In this document: piece after piece, positions 7,778-15,249 of the stretch | How positions within the stretch are numbered: position 1 is the stretch's first letter | Layout: each line of letters begins with the position of its first letter | Source of the DNA: Treponema sp. | Lineage (GTDB): Bacteria; Spirochaetota; Spirochaetia; Treponematales; Breznakiellaceae | Length of the DNA stretch: 16,354 nucleotides | Assembly (NCBI GenBank): GCA_031271075.1 | Contig: JAISWN010000029.1 | Span: 1 to 16,354 of the forward strand | Direction of reading: 5' to 3' | Program-made: the position numbers and the translations under genes | Notes under the pieces: model-generated | What the model saw: only the letters and a program-made list of their open reading frames with translations | Databases searched by the model: none | What the model was told of the DNA's origin: nothing

Positions 7778-7840
7778 ATGAAAAGACCTCTAAATATTGG
7801 TACTATTACCCCCCCCCCCCCCCATATACCCGCTAAGTAA
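7778..7840 (+). other. short frame with strong ribosome site and a C15 tract (possible phase-variable or broken gene start)
   Basis: GGGAGGG (7765-7771) sits six bases ahead of an ATG at 7778, about 90 bases past the promoter at 7659. The frame encodes only 20 residues, starting MKRPLNIGTIT, and runs through 15 consecutive C (7809-7823) to a stop at 7838. With 14 or 17 C it would join a frame that stays open to 7985, giving about 68 residues. That longer frame is translated from the 42-bp repeat and has no recognisable domain. This could be a contingency gene, the leftover 5' end of a lost gene, or just a leader. The C count itself may be misread. Confidence 0.35.
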
Positions 7841-7864
7841 ACTCAGTAAAATTTATACATTAGG

Positions 7865-7906
7865 GTTATTTGGAAACTTCAGTTTTCGAATAATTTCCGC
7901 TGAAAA
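7865..7906 (+). repeat. 42-bp interspersed palindromic repeat, copy B
   Basis: This copy reads GGAAACTTCAGTTTTCGAA in its centre and ends TTTCCGCTGAAAA. It matches the complement of 5878-5919 closely but its palindrome has decayed, with mismatches mostly C to T. It lies in the leader of the lipoprotein gene. Confidence 0.8.
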
Positions 7907-7973
7907 CTCTATTTCCCCGCAGGGCGTACATCTAATACCGCACGGACAGATTCTAAATATCCAAGGGAACAAG

Positions 7974-7992
7974 GGAGTTTCGTAGAAACTCC
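7974..7992. repeat. 8-bp hairpin ahead of the lipoprotein gene
   Basis: GGAGTTTC-GTA-GAAACTCC (7974-7992) ends 11 bases before the ribosome site GGAGG. It has no T tract. It could shape translation initiation or be another small repeat. Confidence 0.6.
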
Positions 7993-8014
7993 AAAAATGT
8001 CATGGAGGCAAATC

Positions 8015-9217
8015 ATGCTTAGGAAAAGATCAGAGGTTTTGGCTTCCCTGCTGTTGGGAACCATGCTGGCTTTTGTGCTGGCTGGGTGTCCAGGGGGTGC
8101 GGGTGGGGATGATGATACCCCGGCTGGATCATCGGTGGATGATTTTTCAAACTACGAGCCCCGAATGGAGCCCAATCCCAATCTGGTTACCGCCCGGCAG
8201 GGCGCACAGGTGAGCGTGGGTATACCCCCGGAACTGCTGCCCGCCCAGAACAGTCGCGCCGCCGCCGTCACCGCTCTTTTTGAATGTCTGGACCCCGATG
8301 TCGCCGAGATTATTTCCCAGAACGGTACAACCTGCGATCTCAGGGGACTGATGTTAGGCAATGCCCGGATAAAGGTAACCGTAGGCAGCCGGTCGGCCAC
8401 AGTCATTATCGCGGTGGCGCCGGAACAGACCTATTACGCCCTTCCCGCAAGCAGGGAAGTACGGATTGGTAATGTGACCACCCGGAACTGGCGGGCAATA
8501 GCACATGCCAGCAGTCTCCCGTCTGATTTTGACGATTTTAAAACCGAACCCACCTACCGGCTCGCGTGGAACTGGCGTAATCCGAATCAGTCTTATGGCG
8601 CCAGCGGCCATCCCTGCGGTATTGATATTCTGGGATATTTTGTGGATCCCGGTGACAGCACCAACCAGCAGTGGGTGCGTACGTCCTATGGTTTTGGCGG
8701 GTGGTTTTACGATCTAAACGGTACCACCAGTGCCATGGAGGACGGAGTCCAGACCGGCGCCGATGGCGTAAAACTGGAACTGGTTCCTTCTTTTGTGTAT
8801 GATAATGGCGTTCCCTACATCCAGATTATTCATAAACTCACTAATACCAGCGGGACTGCGGTGACCGGGCAGAAGTTTGGCGCCTCTATGGACGCCATGA
8901 TGTTCAACCGGGACGATGCGCCCCTTACCACCCTGCCCTATGGGGCCCTTATGACAAACGGGTATGAGTCCGGCGGGATCACCTACGCGCCAACGATAAA
9001 GCTCCGCCTGGTGTGTAAGAACATGGAGAGGGTAAATGATGTGAGTACCCTTTGGCTGGGACCATGGGCCTCCGGGACACACCGGATGCACATCTACGAA
9101 GACAAGCAGATAGATGTTAAAGACGAAGATTCAGCCATGAGCTTCTCATATCAGAATATCGATCTTGCTGCCGGGCAAACAAAGGAATTTACCATACGGT
9201 TTACCCTGGCCCAGTAA
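8015..9217 (+). CDS. lipoprotein with Ig-like N-terminal region, function unknown
   Basis: 400 residues from the ATG at 8015, chosen because GGAGG is six bases upstream; an ATG at 7997 has no ribosome site. The signal peptide has MLRKR, a hydrophobic stretch and the lipobox LAGC, so Cys25 should be lipidated and the protein anchored to a membrane surface. A short acidic Gly/Asp linker follows. Residues about 45-135 look like a bacterial Ig-like beta-sandwich (NLVTARQGAQVSVGI near the start, RIKVTVGSRSATVIIAV at the end). The rest (about 140-400) is rich in Trp, Tyr, Asn and Gly, and closes with AAGQTKEFTIRFTL, typical of secreted beta-sandwich domains. I do not recognise a family. A role in binding host or plant polymer is possible but unproven. 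It is preceded by repeats and a C tract and looks like a single-gene unit. Confidence 0.88.
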   Translation: MLRKRSEVLASLLLGTMLAFVLAGCPGGAGGDDDTPAGSSVDDFSNYEPRMEPNPNLVTARQGAQVSVGIPPELLPAQNSRAAAVTALFECLDPDVAEIISQNGTTCDLRGLMLGNARIKVTVGSRSATVIIAVAPEQTYYALPASREVRIGNVTTRNWRAIAHASSLPSDFDDFKTEPTYRLAWNWRNPNQSYGASGHPCGIDILGYFVDPGDSTNQQWVRTSYGFGGWFYDLNGTTSAMEDGVQTGADGVKLELVPSFVYDNGVPYIQIIHKLTNTSGTAVTGQKFGASMDAMMFNRDDAPLTTLPYGALMTNGYESGGITYAPTIKLRLVCKNMERVNDVSTLWLGPWASGTHRMHIYEDKQIDVKDEDSAMSFSYQNIDLAAGQTKEFTIRFTLAQ

Positions 9218-9224
9218 GAACTGT

Positions 9225-9248
9225 CAGGCGCTGAATTTAAGCAGCCTG
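9225..9248 (+). terminator. weak hairpin after the lipoprotein gene
   Basis: CAGGCGCT (9225-9232) pairs with AGCAGCCTG (9240-9248) with one bulged A. It starts eight bases after the stop codon. Only TTGTAT follows instead of a T run, so termination is doubtful. A TATAAT at 9265-9270 nearby might be a -10 box for the next gene, but I find no good -35. Confidence 0.25.
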
Positions 9249-9366
9249 TTGTATAGGAGTCGTGTATAATGGGCGGCCCAGGCAAGATGAAAAGCATCTT
9301 TCGGCGAGCCTTGTATTTTCGGGGAAGCGCCCCTATACTGGCTCTTGAAGCGAATCAGGGTAACTT

Positions 9367-10422
9367 ATGGTTTCAATCGAATCGTATATTTCCCGTTGTG
9401 TCAGCGAAGGGGCCTTTCCGGGGGCGGCTTGGGCCGTGGGAGGGAAAGAAAAAATCCTGGAACAGGGGTTCCGGGGTGTTTTAGGCGGGAACCTTGGGCC
9501 GGTGGGGCCGGATACGATATACGATATCGCGTCGCTTACAAAGATCTTCGTTACCCTGGGCCTTATGCGCCAGTTCGAGGAAGGGCTTTTCCGGCTTGAA
9601 GATACCCTGGGCTTCTTTCTTCCCTATTTTTCCGGGAACCCGAAAGGGGATATCACCATTAGGGAACTCCTTACCCACACCAGCGCCCTTCACGATTTAC
9701 CCAGGCTTTACCGTCTTGCCCCTAACCGGGAAGAACTCCTGGAGGCGATAAGCCTGAGCCCCCTCCGGCGGGATAGCGGAACCAGGGTGGAATACACCTG
9801 TGAAGGCTTTATACTCCTGGGGGAAATAATGGCGGCCATAGACGGGGCGCCCCTGGATACGATCATAAGGGAGCGGGTGCTGTGGCCTTTGGGGATGCGG
9901 GATACCTGCTACCGGCCCCCTCCCTCCCTGCTTGAACGCATCGCCCCCACCGAGGACAGCAAATCCCGGGGCCTTATCCGGGGAGAGGTACACGACGGGA
10001 AGGCCTGGGCCATGGGCGGGGTCAGCGGGAACGCGGGGCTCTTTTCCACCGCGGCGGATCTGGCAAAGCTCGCCTCCCGGGTACTGGCTAAGGGCTGGGA
10101 AGCCGACGGCTGGGGAGAGGGGGGGGCTTTCCTCCGTCCCGCCACCATCAGAATGACGGTTAAAAACTACAGCCCCGGAATGGGGGCGAACCGGGGGCTC
10201 GGCTGGCTTCTGGCAGGGAAAGGCGGCCCCGGCGGGGATCTTATGACGGAGGGCAGTTTCGGGCATACGGGCTTTACGGGAACCAGTATCTGGATCGATC
10301 CGGAACAGGGCCTTTACGGCGTACTTCTCAGCAACCGGATCCACCCGGACCGGAACAACGGAAAGATCTTCCGCTGCCGGCAGATCTTTCATAACCTGAT
10401 GATTTTGAATTACGGGAAGTAA
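9367..10422 (+). CDS. serine hydrolase, beta-lactamase / penicillin-binding protein fold
   Basis: 351 residues. The ATG at 9367 is the only useful start, since an in-frame TAA lies at 9361; AGGG nine bases upstream is a weak ribosome site. Class C beta-lactamase-fold motifs are present: SLTK (56-59) with the nucleophile Ser and Lys, YTC (143-145) in the YxN position, and HTG (300-302) within GHTGFTGTS. The length fits stand-alone members. There is no signal peptide, which is unusual for an enzyme that would act on peptidoglycan, so it may act on imported muropeptides or esters in the cytoplasm. It lies just upstream of murQ. In E. coli the related yfeW is next to murQP, which supports a wall-recycling role. 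The Asn of YxN is Cys here. Confidence 0.9.
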   Translation: MVSIESYISRCVSEGAFPGAAWAVGGKEKILEQGFRGVLGGNLGPVGPDTIYDIASLTKIFVTLGLMRQFEEGLFRLEDTLGFFLPYFSGNPKGDITIRELLTHTSALHDLPRLYRLAPNREELLEAISLSPLRRDSGTRVEYTCEGFILLGEIMAAIDGAPLDTIIRERVLWPLGMRDTCYRPPPSLLERIAPTEDSKSRGLIRGEVHDGKAWAMGGVSGNAGLFSTAADLAKLASRVLAKGWEADGWGEGGAFLRPATIRMTVKNYSPGMGANRGLGWLLAGKGGPGGDLMTEGSFGHTGFTGTSIWIDPEQGLYGVLLSNRIHPDRNNGKIFRCRQIFHNLMILNYGK

Positions 10423-10433
10423 ACCAGCAGCCG

Positions 10434-10485
10434 TTCCCAAAACGGTAAAAACGAGGCTTTCACAAACCTGCCGTTTTGGGAAAGT
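10434..10485. repeat. palindromic element ahead of murQ, copy 2 of the GGCTTTC family
   Basis: TTCCCAAAACGG (10434-10445) and CCGTTTTGGGAA (10471-10482) are perfect 12-bp arms with 25 bases between. The stretch 10453-10485 also aligns with the hairpin at 5777-5817 (GAGGCTTTC, then GTTTTGGGAAAG) with few changes, so the two share an origin. No T tract follows. Confidence 0.75.
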
Positions 10486-10503
10486 CCGGTGATCCTGGAT
10501 TTA

Positions 10504-10531
10504 ACTGGATTTTGATTACTGGATTTTGATT
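10504..10531. repeat. two perfect tandem copies of a 14-bp unit in the murQ leader
   Basis: ACTGGATTTTGATT occurs at 10504-10517 and 10518-10531, ending next to the murQ ribosome site AGGAGG. A partial third copy, CTGGATTTA, precedes it. It may be an operator array or a slippage product. Confidence 0.9.
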
Positions 10532-10546
10532 GAGGAGGAGAAAACA

Positions 10547-11476
10547 ATGCCGGAGAATCGGTTAACCGAAGAGGTTCTTGGAAGGTACACCACCGAACAG
10601 CGGAACGAGGCTTCTATCAACATCGACCGGGGAACATCCCTGGAGATCCTTACCATCATCAACAACGAGGATAAAAAGGTTCCCCTGGCGGTAGAAAAGG
10701 CCCTACCCGCCGCCGCCGCTTTTGTGGATGAAATCGTAAAGGCTTTCAGGAAAGGCGGGCGGCTGGTCTACACCGGCGCGGGAACTTCCGGCCGCCTGGG
10801 GGTGCTGGACGCCTCCGAATGCCCCCCGACCTACGGGGTTGAGCCCGGCATGGTTCAGGGGCTTATTGCCGGAGGCAGGGAGGCCCTTACCAGTTCCATT
10901 GAGGGAGTGGAAGACTCATCCGAAACGGGGGCGGCGGATCTCCAAAAGATCGGCTTCTGCGGGGACGATGTGCTTCTGGGAATCACCGCGTCGGGGCAGG
11001 CGCCCTACGTGCTGGGGGCTCTGGAGTACGCGAAGAACCTGGGGGCGGTAACCGGCGCCCTAAGCTGCAATGGAAATTCCAAGACCTTTGATATCGCCGA
11101 TCACAGGATCCTGGTTAAGGTGGGGCCCGAGGTAGTCACCGGCTCCACCAGGATGAAATCCGGAACCGCCCAAAAACTGGTTCTCAACATGCTTTCCACC
11201 GCCTCCATGATCCGGCTTGGGAAGGTGTACAAAAACCTCATGGTGGACCTGAAACCGGCGAACCATAAACTGGTCCTCCGATCCCTGAGGATCATCCGGG
11301 AAGCCGCCGGTTGTTCGGGGGAAGAAGCGGAAAAGGCTTTCGAGGCCGCCGGGCGGAAACCCAAGATCGCCATTGTCATGCTCCTTATGGGGGTGGACAA
11401 GGCAAAGGCGGAGGAACTGCTCAAAACCGCCGAGGGCCACATCAACCGGCTGCCGGGACTTGAGGCGGGGGAGTAA
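10547..11476 (+). CDS. murQ: N-acetylmuramic acid 6-phosphate etherase MurQ
   Basis: 309 residues from the ATG at 10547, which has AGGAGG eight bases ahead; an in-frame TTG at 10526 is not needed. MurQ cleaves the lactyl ether of MurNAc-6-phosphate to give GlcNAc-6-phosphate and D-lactate in cell-wall recycling. It carries the SIS fold with the family signatures YTGAGTSGRLGVLDASECPP (about 75-94), whose Glu is catalytic, and GSTRMKSGTAQK further on. Length is normal and the gene is intact. It follows the serine hydrolase and is 15 bases ahead of the nagA-derived gene, the expected next step, so the original operon ran from MurNAc-6-P to GlcN-6-P. Neither a MurP transporter nor AnmK is in the window, so the source of MurNAc-6-P is unclear. 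Confidence 0.97.
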   Translation: MPENRLTEEVLGRYTTEQRNEASINIDRGTSLEILTIINNEDKKVPLAVEKALPAAAAFVDEIVKAFRKGGRLVYTGAGTSGRLGVLDASECPPTYGVEPGMVQGLIAGGREALTSSIEGVEDSSETGAADLQKIGFCGDDVLLGITASGQAPYVLGALEYAKNLGAVTGALSCNGNSKTFDIADHRILVKVGPEVVTGSTRMKSGTAQKLVLNMLSTASMIRLGKVYKNLMVDLKPANHKLVLRSLRIIREAAGCSGEEAEKAFEAAGRKPKIAIVMLLMGVDKAKAEELLKTAEGHINRLPGLEAGE

Positions 11477-11491
11477 CAGGCTGGGGGAAGC

Positions 11492-12322
11492 GTGGCAAAG
11501 TTAATCGTCAAAAACGGCAGGATCGTTACGGAAAACCGGATAATCAGGGGGGATCTCTACATCAAAGACGGCCGTATCGCCTCCCTGGGGGAAGATCCGG
11601 GGGACTTTGCCGATGCCGGGGAGTGGGACGCCGAGGGGCTTTACGTTTCTCCCGGTTTTATCGACATCCACAACCACGGCCGCCTGGGCCGCAATGTGGC
11701 GGACGCCGGCGAAGAATCCATCGGCGTCATCGCCAAAGGGCAGTTGGCCCAGGGGGTTACCGGTTTCCTTGCGGGCCCCTCTACCCTGCCCTGGGAGCGG
11801 TACCTGGAGGTAATCCGGGTTTGCGCCGCTTACTGCCGGGAGGAACAGGAAAACCGGGCCCAATGCCTGGGGCTGTACCTGGTGGCGGTGGCGTGGCAGA
11901 AATACATCGATGCCAAGGCAATTATTGTGGCCAACGACGATGTGGCCAAGGATCCTATCCAGAAAATGGCCCTGCCCCTTGCAGCCCGGGGTTCCAAGGT
12001 GCTGGTGGTTTCCATTGCCGAGGCCCTGCAGTACGAAAAGGATCATCCCGACGAATCCCTTTTCATCATAGCCAAATTCCCCCAGGACGCCATGGCGATC
12101 CTTAAGTCCGGGGTGAAGGTCGAATCGGTAAATGTGGGCAACGCGGCGCCGATAGCGGGAACCAAATATGTAATGGTGACCAAGTCGATCGCCGCCACAT
12201 CCGAAGACGCGGCGCTCTACCGGGAACTGGCGGAAATGCTGGGGGGAACGCTTACATCCCAGATCATGCCTTCCGTGGAGAAAACCGATTTTCTCGCGGC
12301 CCTGAAAAAAGCCGGCCTCTGA
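11492..12322 (+). pseudogene. chimera: NagA N-terminus fused in frame to PTS mannose-family IIB
   Basis: The 276-residue frame starts at GTG 11492 with GGGGGA just upstream. Residues 1-130 are the start of N-acetylglucosamine-6-phosphate deacetylase: a beta-sandwich strand set, SPGFIDIHNHG (53-63) with the metal-site HxH, and LGLYL (126-130), where a normal NagA continues with EGPF. Instead, from about 131 (near base 11,882), the protein reads VAVAWQKYIDAKAIIVANDD and matches PTS IIB of the mannose/sorbose family to the end (NVGN at 214-217, SEDAALYRELAEMLGG at 237-252). NagA has lost about 250 residues with its remaining metal and catalytic sites. IIB has lost about 15 residues including the phosphorylated His. 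Neither half should work. The simplest reading is a deletion joining nagA to a downstream IIB gene; an assembly chimera is the alternative. Confidence 0.85.
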
Positions 12323-12332
12323 AAGCCGGCTT
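12309..12332 (+). terminator. 8-bp GC-rich hairpin spanning the stop codon
   Basis: AAGCCGGC (12309-12316), loop CTCTGAAA holding the TGA stop, GCCGGCTT (12325-12332). Only a broken T stretch (CATTTTT) follows ten bases later, so termination is probably partial. The next gene may be read through. Confidence 0.35.
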
Positions 12333-12363
12333 CTGTCTCCTCATTTTTACCTGCATCCTCATC

Positions 12364-12924
12364 ATGGGCCTCCTGGCGGCCATGTTCTTCGGGATACGGC
12401 AGTACCCGGCTTACCGGATCTATTTTATCGCGGGCTTTACCGTAGGCGCCACGATCCTATCGTTCTTCTACAAGTGGCTGGAAAACGGCTGGGACAAATA
12501 CGTGATCACCAAGATGGCGCGGGCCGGGAAAATCGCCCTGGTGAATATCGAAAAAGGCGAACCTTACCTTCCCCTGCGGGATTCGGGCTTTAGGCGGTAC
12601 TGGATCTACCGCTTTGAGGGAACCCTGTACAACCGTGAACGGAAGCCCCGGCCGGTCAGTTTCTTTGAGAAGATGAACGTTGAAACCCGGGAGATCCCCC
12701 AGGGAAGCGTATACGTTACCTGGGACGAAACCAAACCCGCCCAGATCTTCATCGTCCCCAACGCCCTCATCGGCAGCCTGCCCCAGCTTGCCCCTTTGGT
12801 GGGAGCCTACGAAAAGGATAAGGCTCTTAAACTGAAGTACCTGGACGCCCACTACCACAGGGGTATGATCCTCCGAAGCTTCCGCCAGGCGGTAGCGGAC
12901 TACAGAAAAGCGGAAAAGAAATGA
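12364..12924 (+). CDS. small membrane-anchored protein, unknown function
   Basis: 186 residues from the ATG at 12364, but no ribosome site is visible there. The frame stays open upstream, and a CTG at 12319, overlapping the preceding TGA as CTGA, would add 15 residues and give a better N-terminus (MKAGFCLLIFTCILIMG). Hydrophobic segments lie at about 1-11 (longer with the CTG start) and 18-35. The remaining ~150 residues are soluble with many Lys, Arg and Tyr, ending in a basic helix. I do not recognise the family. Its stop overlaps the oxidoreductase start as ATGA, so the two are coupled. It may have lost its original 5' end in the same event that made the nagA chimera just upstream. Confidence 0.75.
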   Translation: MGLLAAMFFGIRQYPAYRIYFIAGFTVGATILSFFYKWLENGWDKYVITKMARAGKIALVNIEKGEPYLPLRDSGFRRYWIYRFEGTLYNRERKPRPVSFFEKMNVETREIPQGSVYVTWDETKPAQIFIVPNALIGSLPQLAPLVGAYEKDKALKLKYLDAHYHRGMILRSFRQAVADYRKAEKK

Positions 12925-14009
12925 AAGAAGCCTTGCGCGTAGGAACGGTGGGGACCAATTTTATTGTCCCCCGGTTTATTGAAGCGGTCCGCCTTGCCGG
13001 TTCCCCGCCGGGCTGCCCGGATGGCGCTCCAGGCGCGGAGATCGCCGCTTCCTACTCACGGAACGCCGAAACCGCGGAGGCTTTTGCCCAAAAGCACGGT
13101 CTGAGGCTGGCTTTTTCCGGCAGGGAAGCTTTCCTTTCCAGCGGGGACTATAACTGCGTCTATGTGGCGGCCCCCAACTCTCTCCATTACCCCTGGGCCA
13201 GGGACGCCCTGCTCCACGGAAAAAACGTGATCTGTGAAAAACCCCTTGTCTCCACCGGCGGGGAACTGGAGGATCTTATCCGGCTTGCCCGGGAAAAGGG
13301 GCTCTTCCTCTTTGAGGCCTTGACTATTCCCCACCTTCCCAACGCCGCCCGTCTGCGGGGGCTTCTTGAACGTATCGCCCCGGTGCGGCATGTGGAGATG
13401 AATTTTTCCCAGTATTCAAGCCGCTACCCGCCCTTCCTCCGGGGGGAAAACCCCAACATGTTCAACCCGGAATTCTCAGGCGGCGCCCTTATGGATCTTA
13501 ACTACTACAACCTTGCCCTTACGGTTTACCTCTTCGGGGAACCGGAGGATATCCGCTACTTTCCCCGTGCCGCCGCCAAGGGCATTGACGTCTCGGGGAC
13601 GCTTGTCATGAACTACCGGGGTTTCAACGCCGTTTTAAGCGCCTGCAAGGACAGCAGTGGGGAAAACTTTGTCCAGATCCAGGGTGAAGGAGGCTGCCTT
13701 TACTCGCCCTCCGCCAGCAGCAACCTCCGGGCGGGAATTACCGCCCGGAGAAACGAGGCGAACCCGGAAGCCTTCCGATCCGCCCGTGAGGGGAAGGGCG
13801 CCGGGGAAGGGCCGGCGGCGGAACGGTTCCAGGATCAGGACAGGGAAAACCACCTTTTCTACGAAGTCCGGGATTTCATAGAGTCCTTTGCCGGGGGAGA
13901 TCCGTCCTGCTGCCTCGCCCCCCTGGAGGAAAGCCTTATGCGCGTTTCCCTTGCGGAAAAAGCCCGAAAGGGCGCGGGGATTATCTTTTCCGCGGATACG
14001 GGGGCATAA
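12921..14009 (+). CDS. Gfo/Idh/MocA-family oxidoreductase
   Basis: 362 residues with an N-terminal NAD(P)-binding Rossmann domain (VGTVGTNFIVPRF, 7-19; YVAAPNSLHYPWA, 81-93) and the family signature EKP (106-108). The C-terminal alpha/beta domain holds GGALMDLNYYNL (187-198), where many members have DxGxH; the His is Tyr here. Length and domain order are normal and the gene is intact. Such enzymes oxidise or epimerise sugars, sugar acids or amino sugars. The start overlaps the preceding stop, and the next gene begins four bases after its end, so it belongs to the same sugar operon. The substrate cannot be named from sequence. Confidence 0.93.
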   Translation: MKEALRVGTVGTNFIVPRFIEAVRLAGSPPGCPDGAPGAEIAASYSRNAETAEAFAQKHGLRLAFSGREAFLSSGDYNCVYVAAPNSLHYPWARDALLHGKNVICEKPLVSTGGELEDLIRLAREKGLFLFEALTIPHLPNAARLRGLLERIAPVRHVEMNFSQYSSRYPPFLRGENPNMFNPEFSGGALMDLNYYNLALTVYLFGEPEDIRYFPRAAAKGIDVSGTLVMNYRGFNAVLSACKDSSGENFVQIQGEGGCLYSPSASSNLRAGITARRNEANPEAFRSAREGKGAGEGPAAERFQDQDRENHLFYEVRDFIESFAGGDPSCCLAPLEESLMRVSLAEKARKGAGIIFSADTGA

Positions 14010-14013
14010 ACGC

Positions 14014-14490
14014 ATGATGGGGATTGGTTTCGCAAGCCGGATCATCAGCCCCCGGGTTCCCTGCGCCTTGGCCGGCTACGCGGTTAAGCGTCCCTGCGAA
14101 GGGATCCACGACGATCTCTACGCCCGCTGTATCGCCTTTGGGGAAAGGGAAAGTTCCGCTTCTTTGGGGAAGCCCTTTGTGATCATCCAGATGGATCTTC
14201 TTGGGATAGACCGGATCTGCGCGGAGCCCATCCGGGAAAGGCTCGGCGCCCTGGGCCTGACAAGGGATCGTATCCTTATCTCCGCCACTCATACCCATTC
14301 GGCCTTTGGGGGCTTTCTTGATATCCCGGGAGTGAGGGGGGAGTCCTGCTATGTTACGGGGGAGAAAAATCAGGCCCTTATAGACGCGCTTATAAACAAC
14401 GATTATGAAGCTCTCCTGAGCCGTTTTGCCCCCGGACAGGGGGAGCGTTATATTGAAGAGGCGGTTTCCCTGTTTTATAATAAACGGTAA
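14014..14490 (+). pseudogene. neutral/alkaline ceramidase-like protein with internal deletion
   Basis: The 158-residue frame opens with the N-terminal domain of neutral ceramidase-like proteins: IGFASRIISP (4-13), LAGY (19-22), DDLYARC (33-39), QMDLLG (59-64) and SATHTHS (90-96), which carries metal-binding His. Full members have about 400 or more residues. After about residue 127 the sequence jumps to DYEALLSRFAPGQGERYIEE, which to my eye resembles the very C-terminus of the same family. So about 250 residues seem to be missing in frame near base 14,395. The protein would lack most of its catalytic domain. It lies four bases after the oxidoreductase and just before the SIS gene. A genuine short protein is less likely but not excluded. 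Confidence 0.7.
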
Positions 14491-14504
14491 AGCAGGATCG
14501 ATTT

Positions 14505-15228
14505 GTGGAAAGCTATTTTCAATTTGTTGTCAGCAAGATAAAGGCCGCCGAAGCCGCCGAGGCGGGGCATATTGAGGATGCGGCGGAAATAATAGCTCGC
14601 GGTTTCCTCCTAAACCGTTCCTTTTTTACCTTTGGGACCGGACATTCCCACATGATAGCCGAAGAACTGTACCTGCGGGCCGGCGGGCTTGCCTTTGTCA
14701 AGGCGATTCTCCCCCCGGGAAATGATGCTTCACCAGGGAATCCACAAGAGTACCATTCTTGAGCGGATGGAAGGTTATGCGGGGGCCATTCTGGATCTTT
14801 ACCATGTCGGCGAGGGGGATACGATCCTCATCATCTCCAACTCGGGGCGAAACAGCGTACCCGTGGAGATGGCCCTGGGCGCCAGGGAACGGGGAGCGTC
14901 GGTGATAGCCCTTACCTCCCTGAAACATTCCCGGCAGGTTGCTTCCCGGCATTCCAGCGGCAAGAAACTCTACGAGATCGCCGACCTGGTTTTGGACAAC
15001 CAGGCCGAATACGGCGACGCCGCTTACCCCGTAAAGGGCTCGCCTGTTTTCTCGGGGCCCACCAGCAGCATCGTAGGCGCCGCCTTGGTCCAGGCGGTGG
15101 CGCTGAGGGCCGCGGAAAAAATCGCCCGGGAGGGAACCGCGCCGCCTCTGCTCCGGAGTTCCAACGCCGATGACGCCGATGAGTACAACGATGTCCTGCT
15201 GCGAAAATACCAAAACGGCGCGCTGTAA
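14505..15228 (+). pseudogene. SIS-domain phosphosugar isomerase-like protein, frameshifted
   Basis: The GTG at 14505 has AGGA seven bases upstream. The first frame gives the start of a SIS_2-type sugar isomerase, with FTFGTGHSHMIAEELYLRAGG, then leaves the family after AILPPG. The rest of the family, from MMLHQGIHKSTILERMEGYAG through ISNSGRNSVPVEMAL and SRHSSGKKLYEIADLV to the end, continues in the next frame to 15228. Dropping one base in the run at 14712-14723 (CCCCCCGGGAAA) restores a 240-residue protein of normal length reading ILPPGMMLH. So this is a single extra base, either a real inactivating mutation or a homopolymer sequencing error. The family binds phosphorylated sugars and often sits in amino-sugar operons like this one. 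If the extra base is an error the gene is functional. Confidence 0.88.
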
Positions 15229-15249
15229 CAGCCGCGAAGGAAAAGATCC

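Larger units (their letters stand above)
7398..7996. other. long non-coding stretch between divergent genes
   Basis: About 600 bases separate the minus-strand sulfatase from the plus-strand lipoprotein. In order it holds a 16-bp tandem repeat, a pair of small dyads, a plus-strand promoter, a ribosome site with ATG and a C15 tract, one copy of the 42-bp repeat, and a short hairpin just ahead of the lipoprotein ribosome site. No long gene is supported. I could not place a good promoter for the sulfatase. Confidence 0.65.

Noticed and set aside
9269..9484. 71-residue plus-strand frame upstream of the serine hydrolase
   Set aside because: It overlaps the hydrolase in another frame, has no domain, and its ATG is part of a TATAAT-like box.
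9697..10440. 247-residue minus-strand frame
   Set aside because: Antisense of the serine hydrolase and running into the palindromic repeat.
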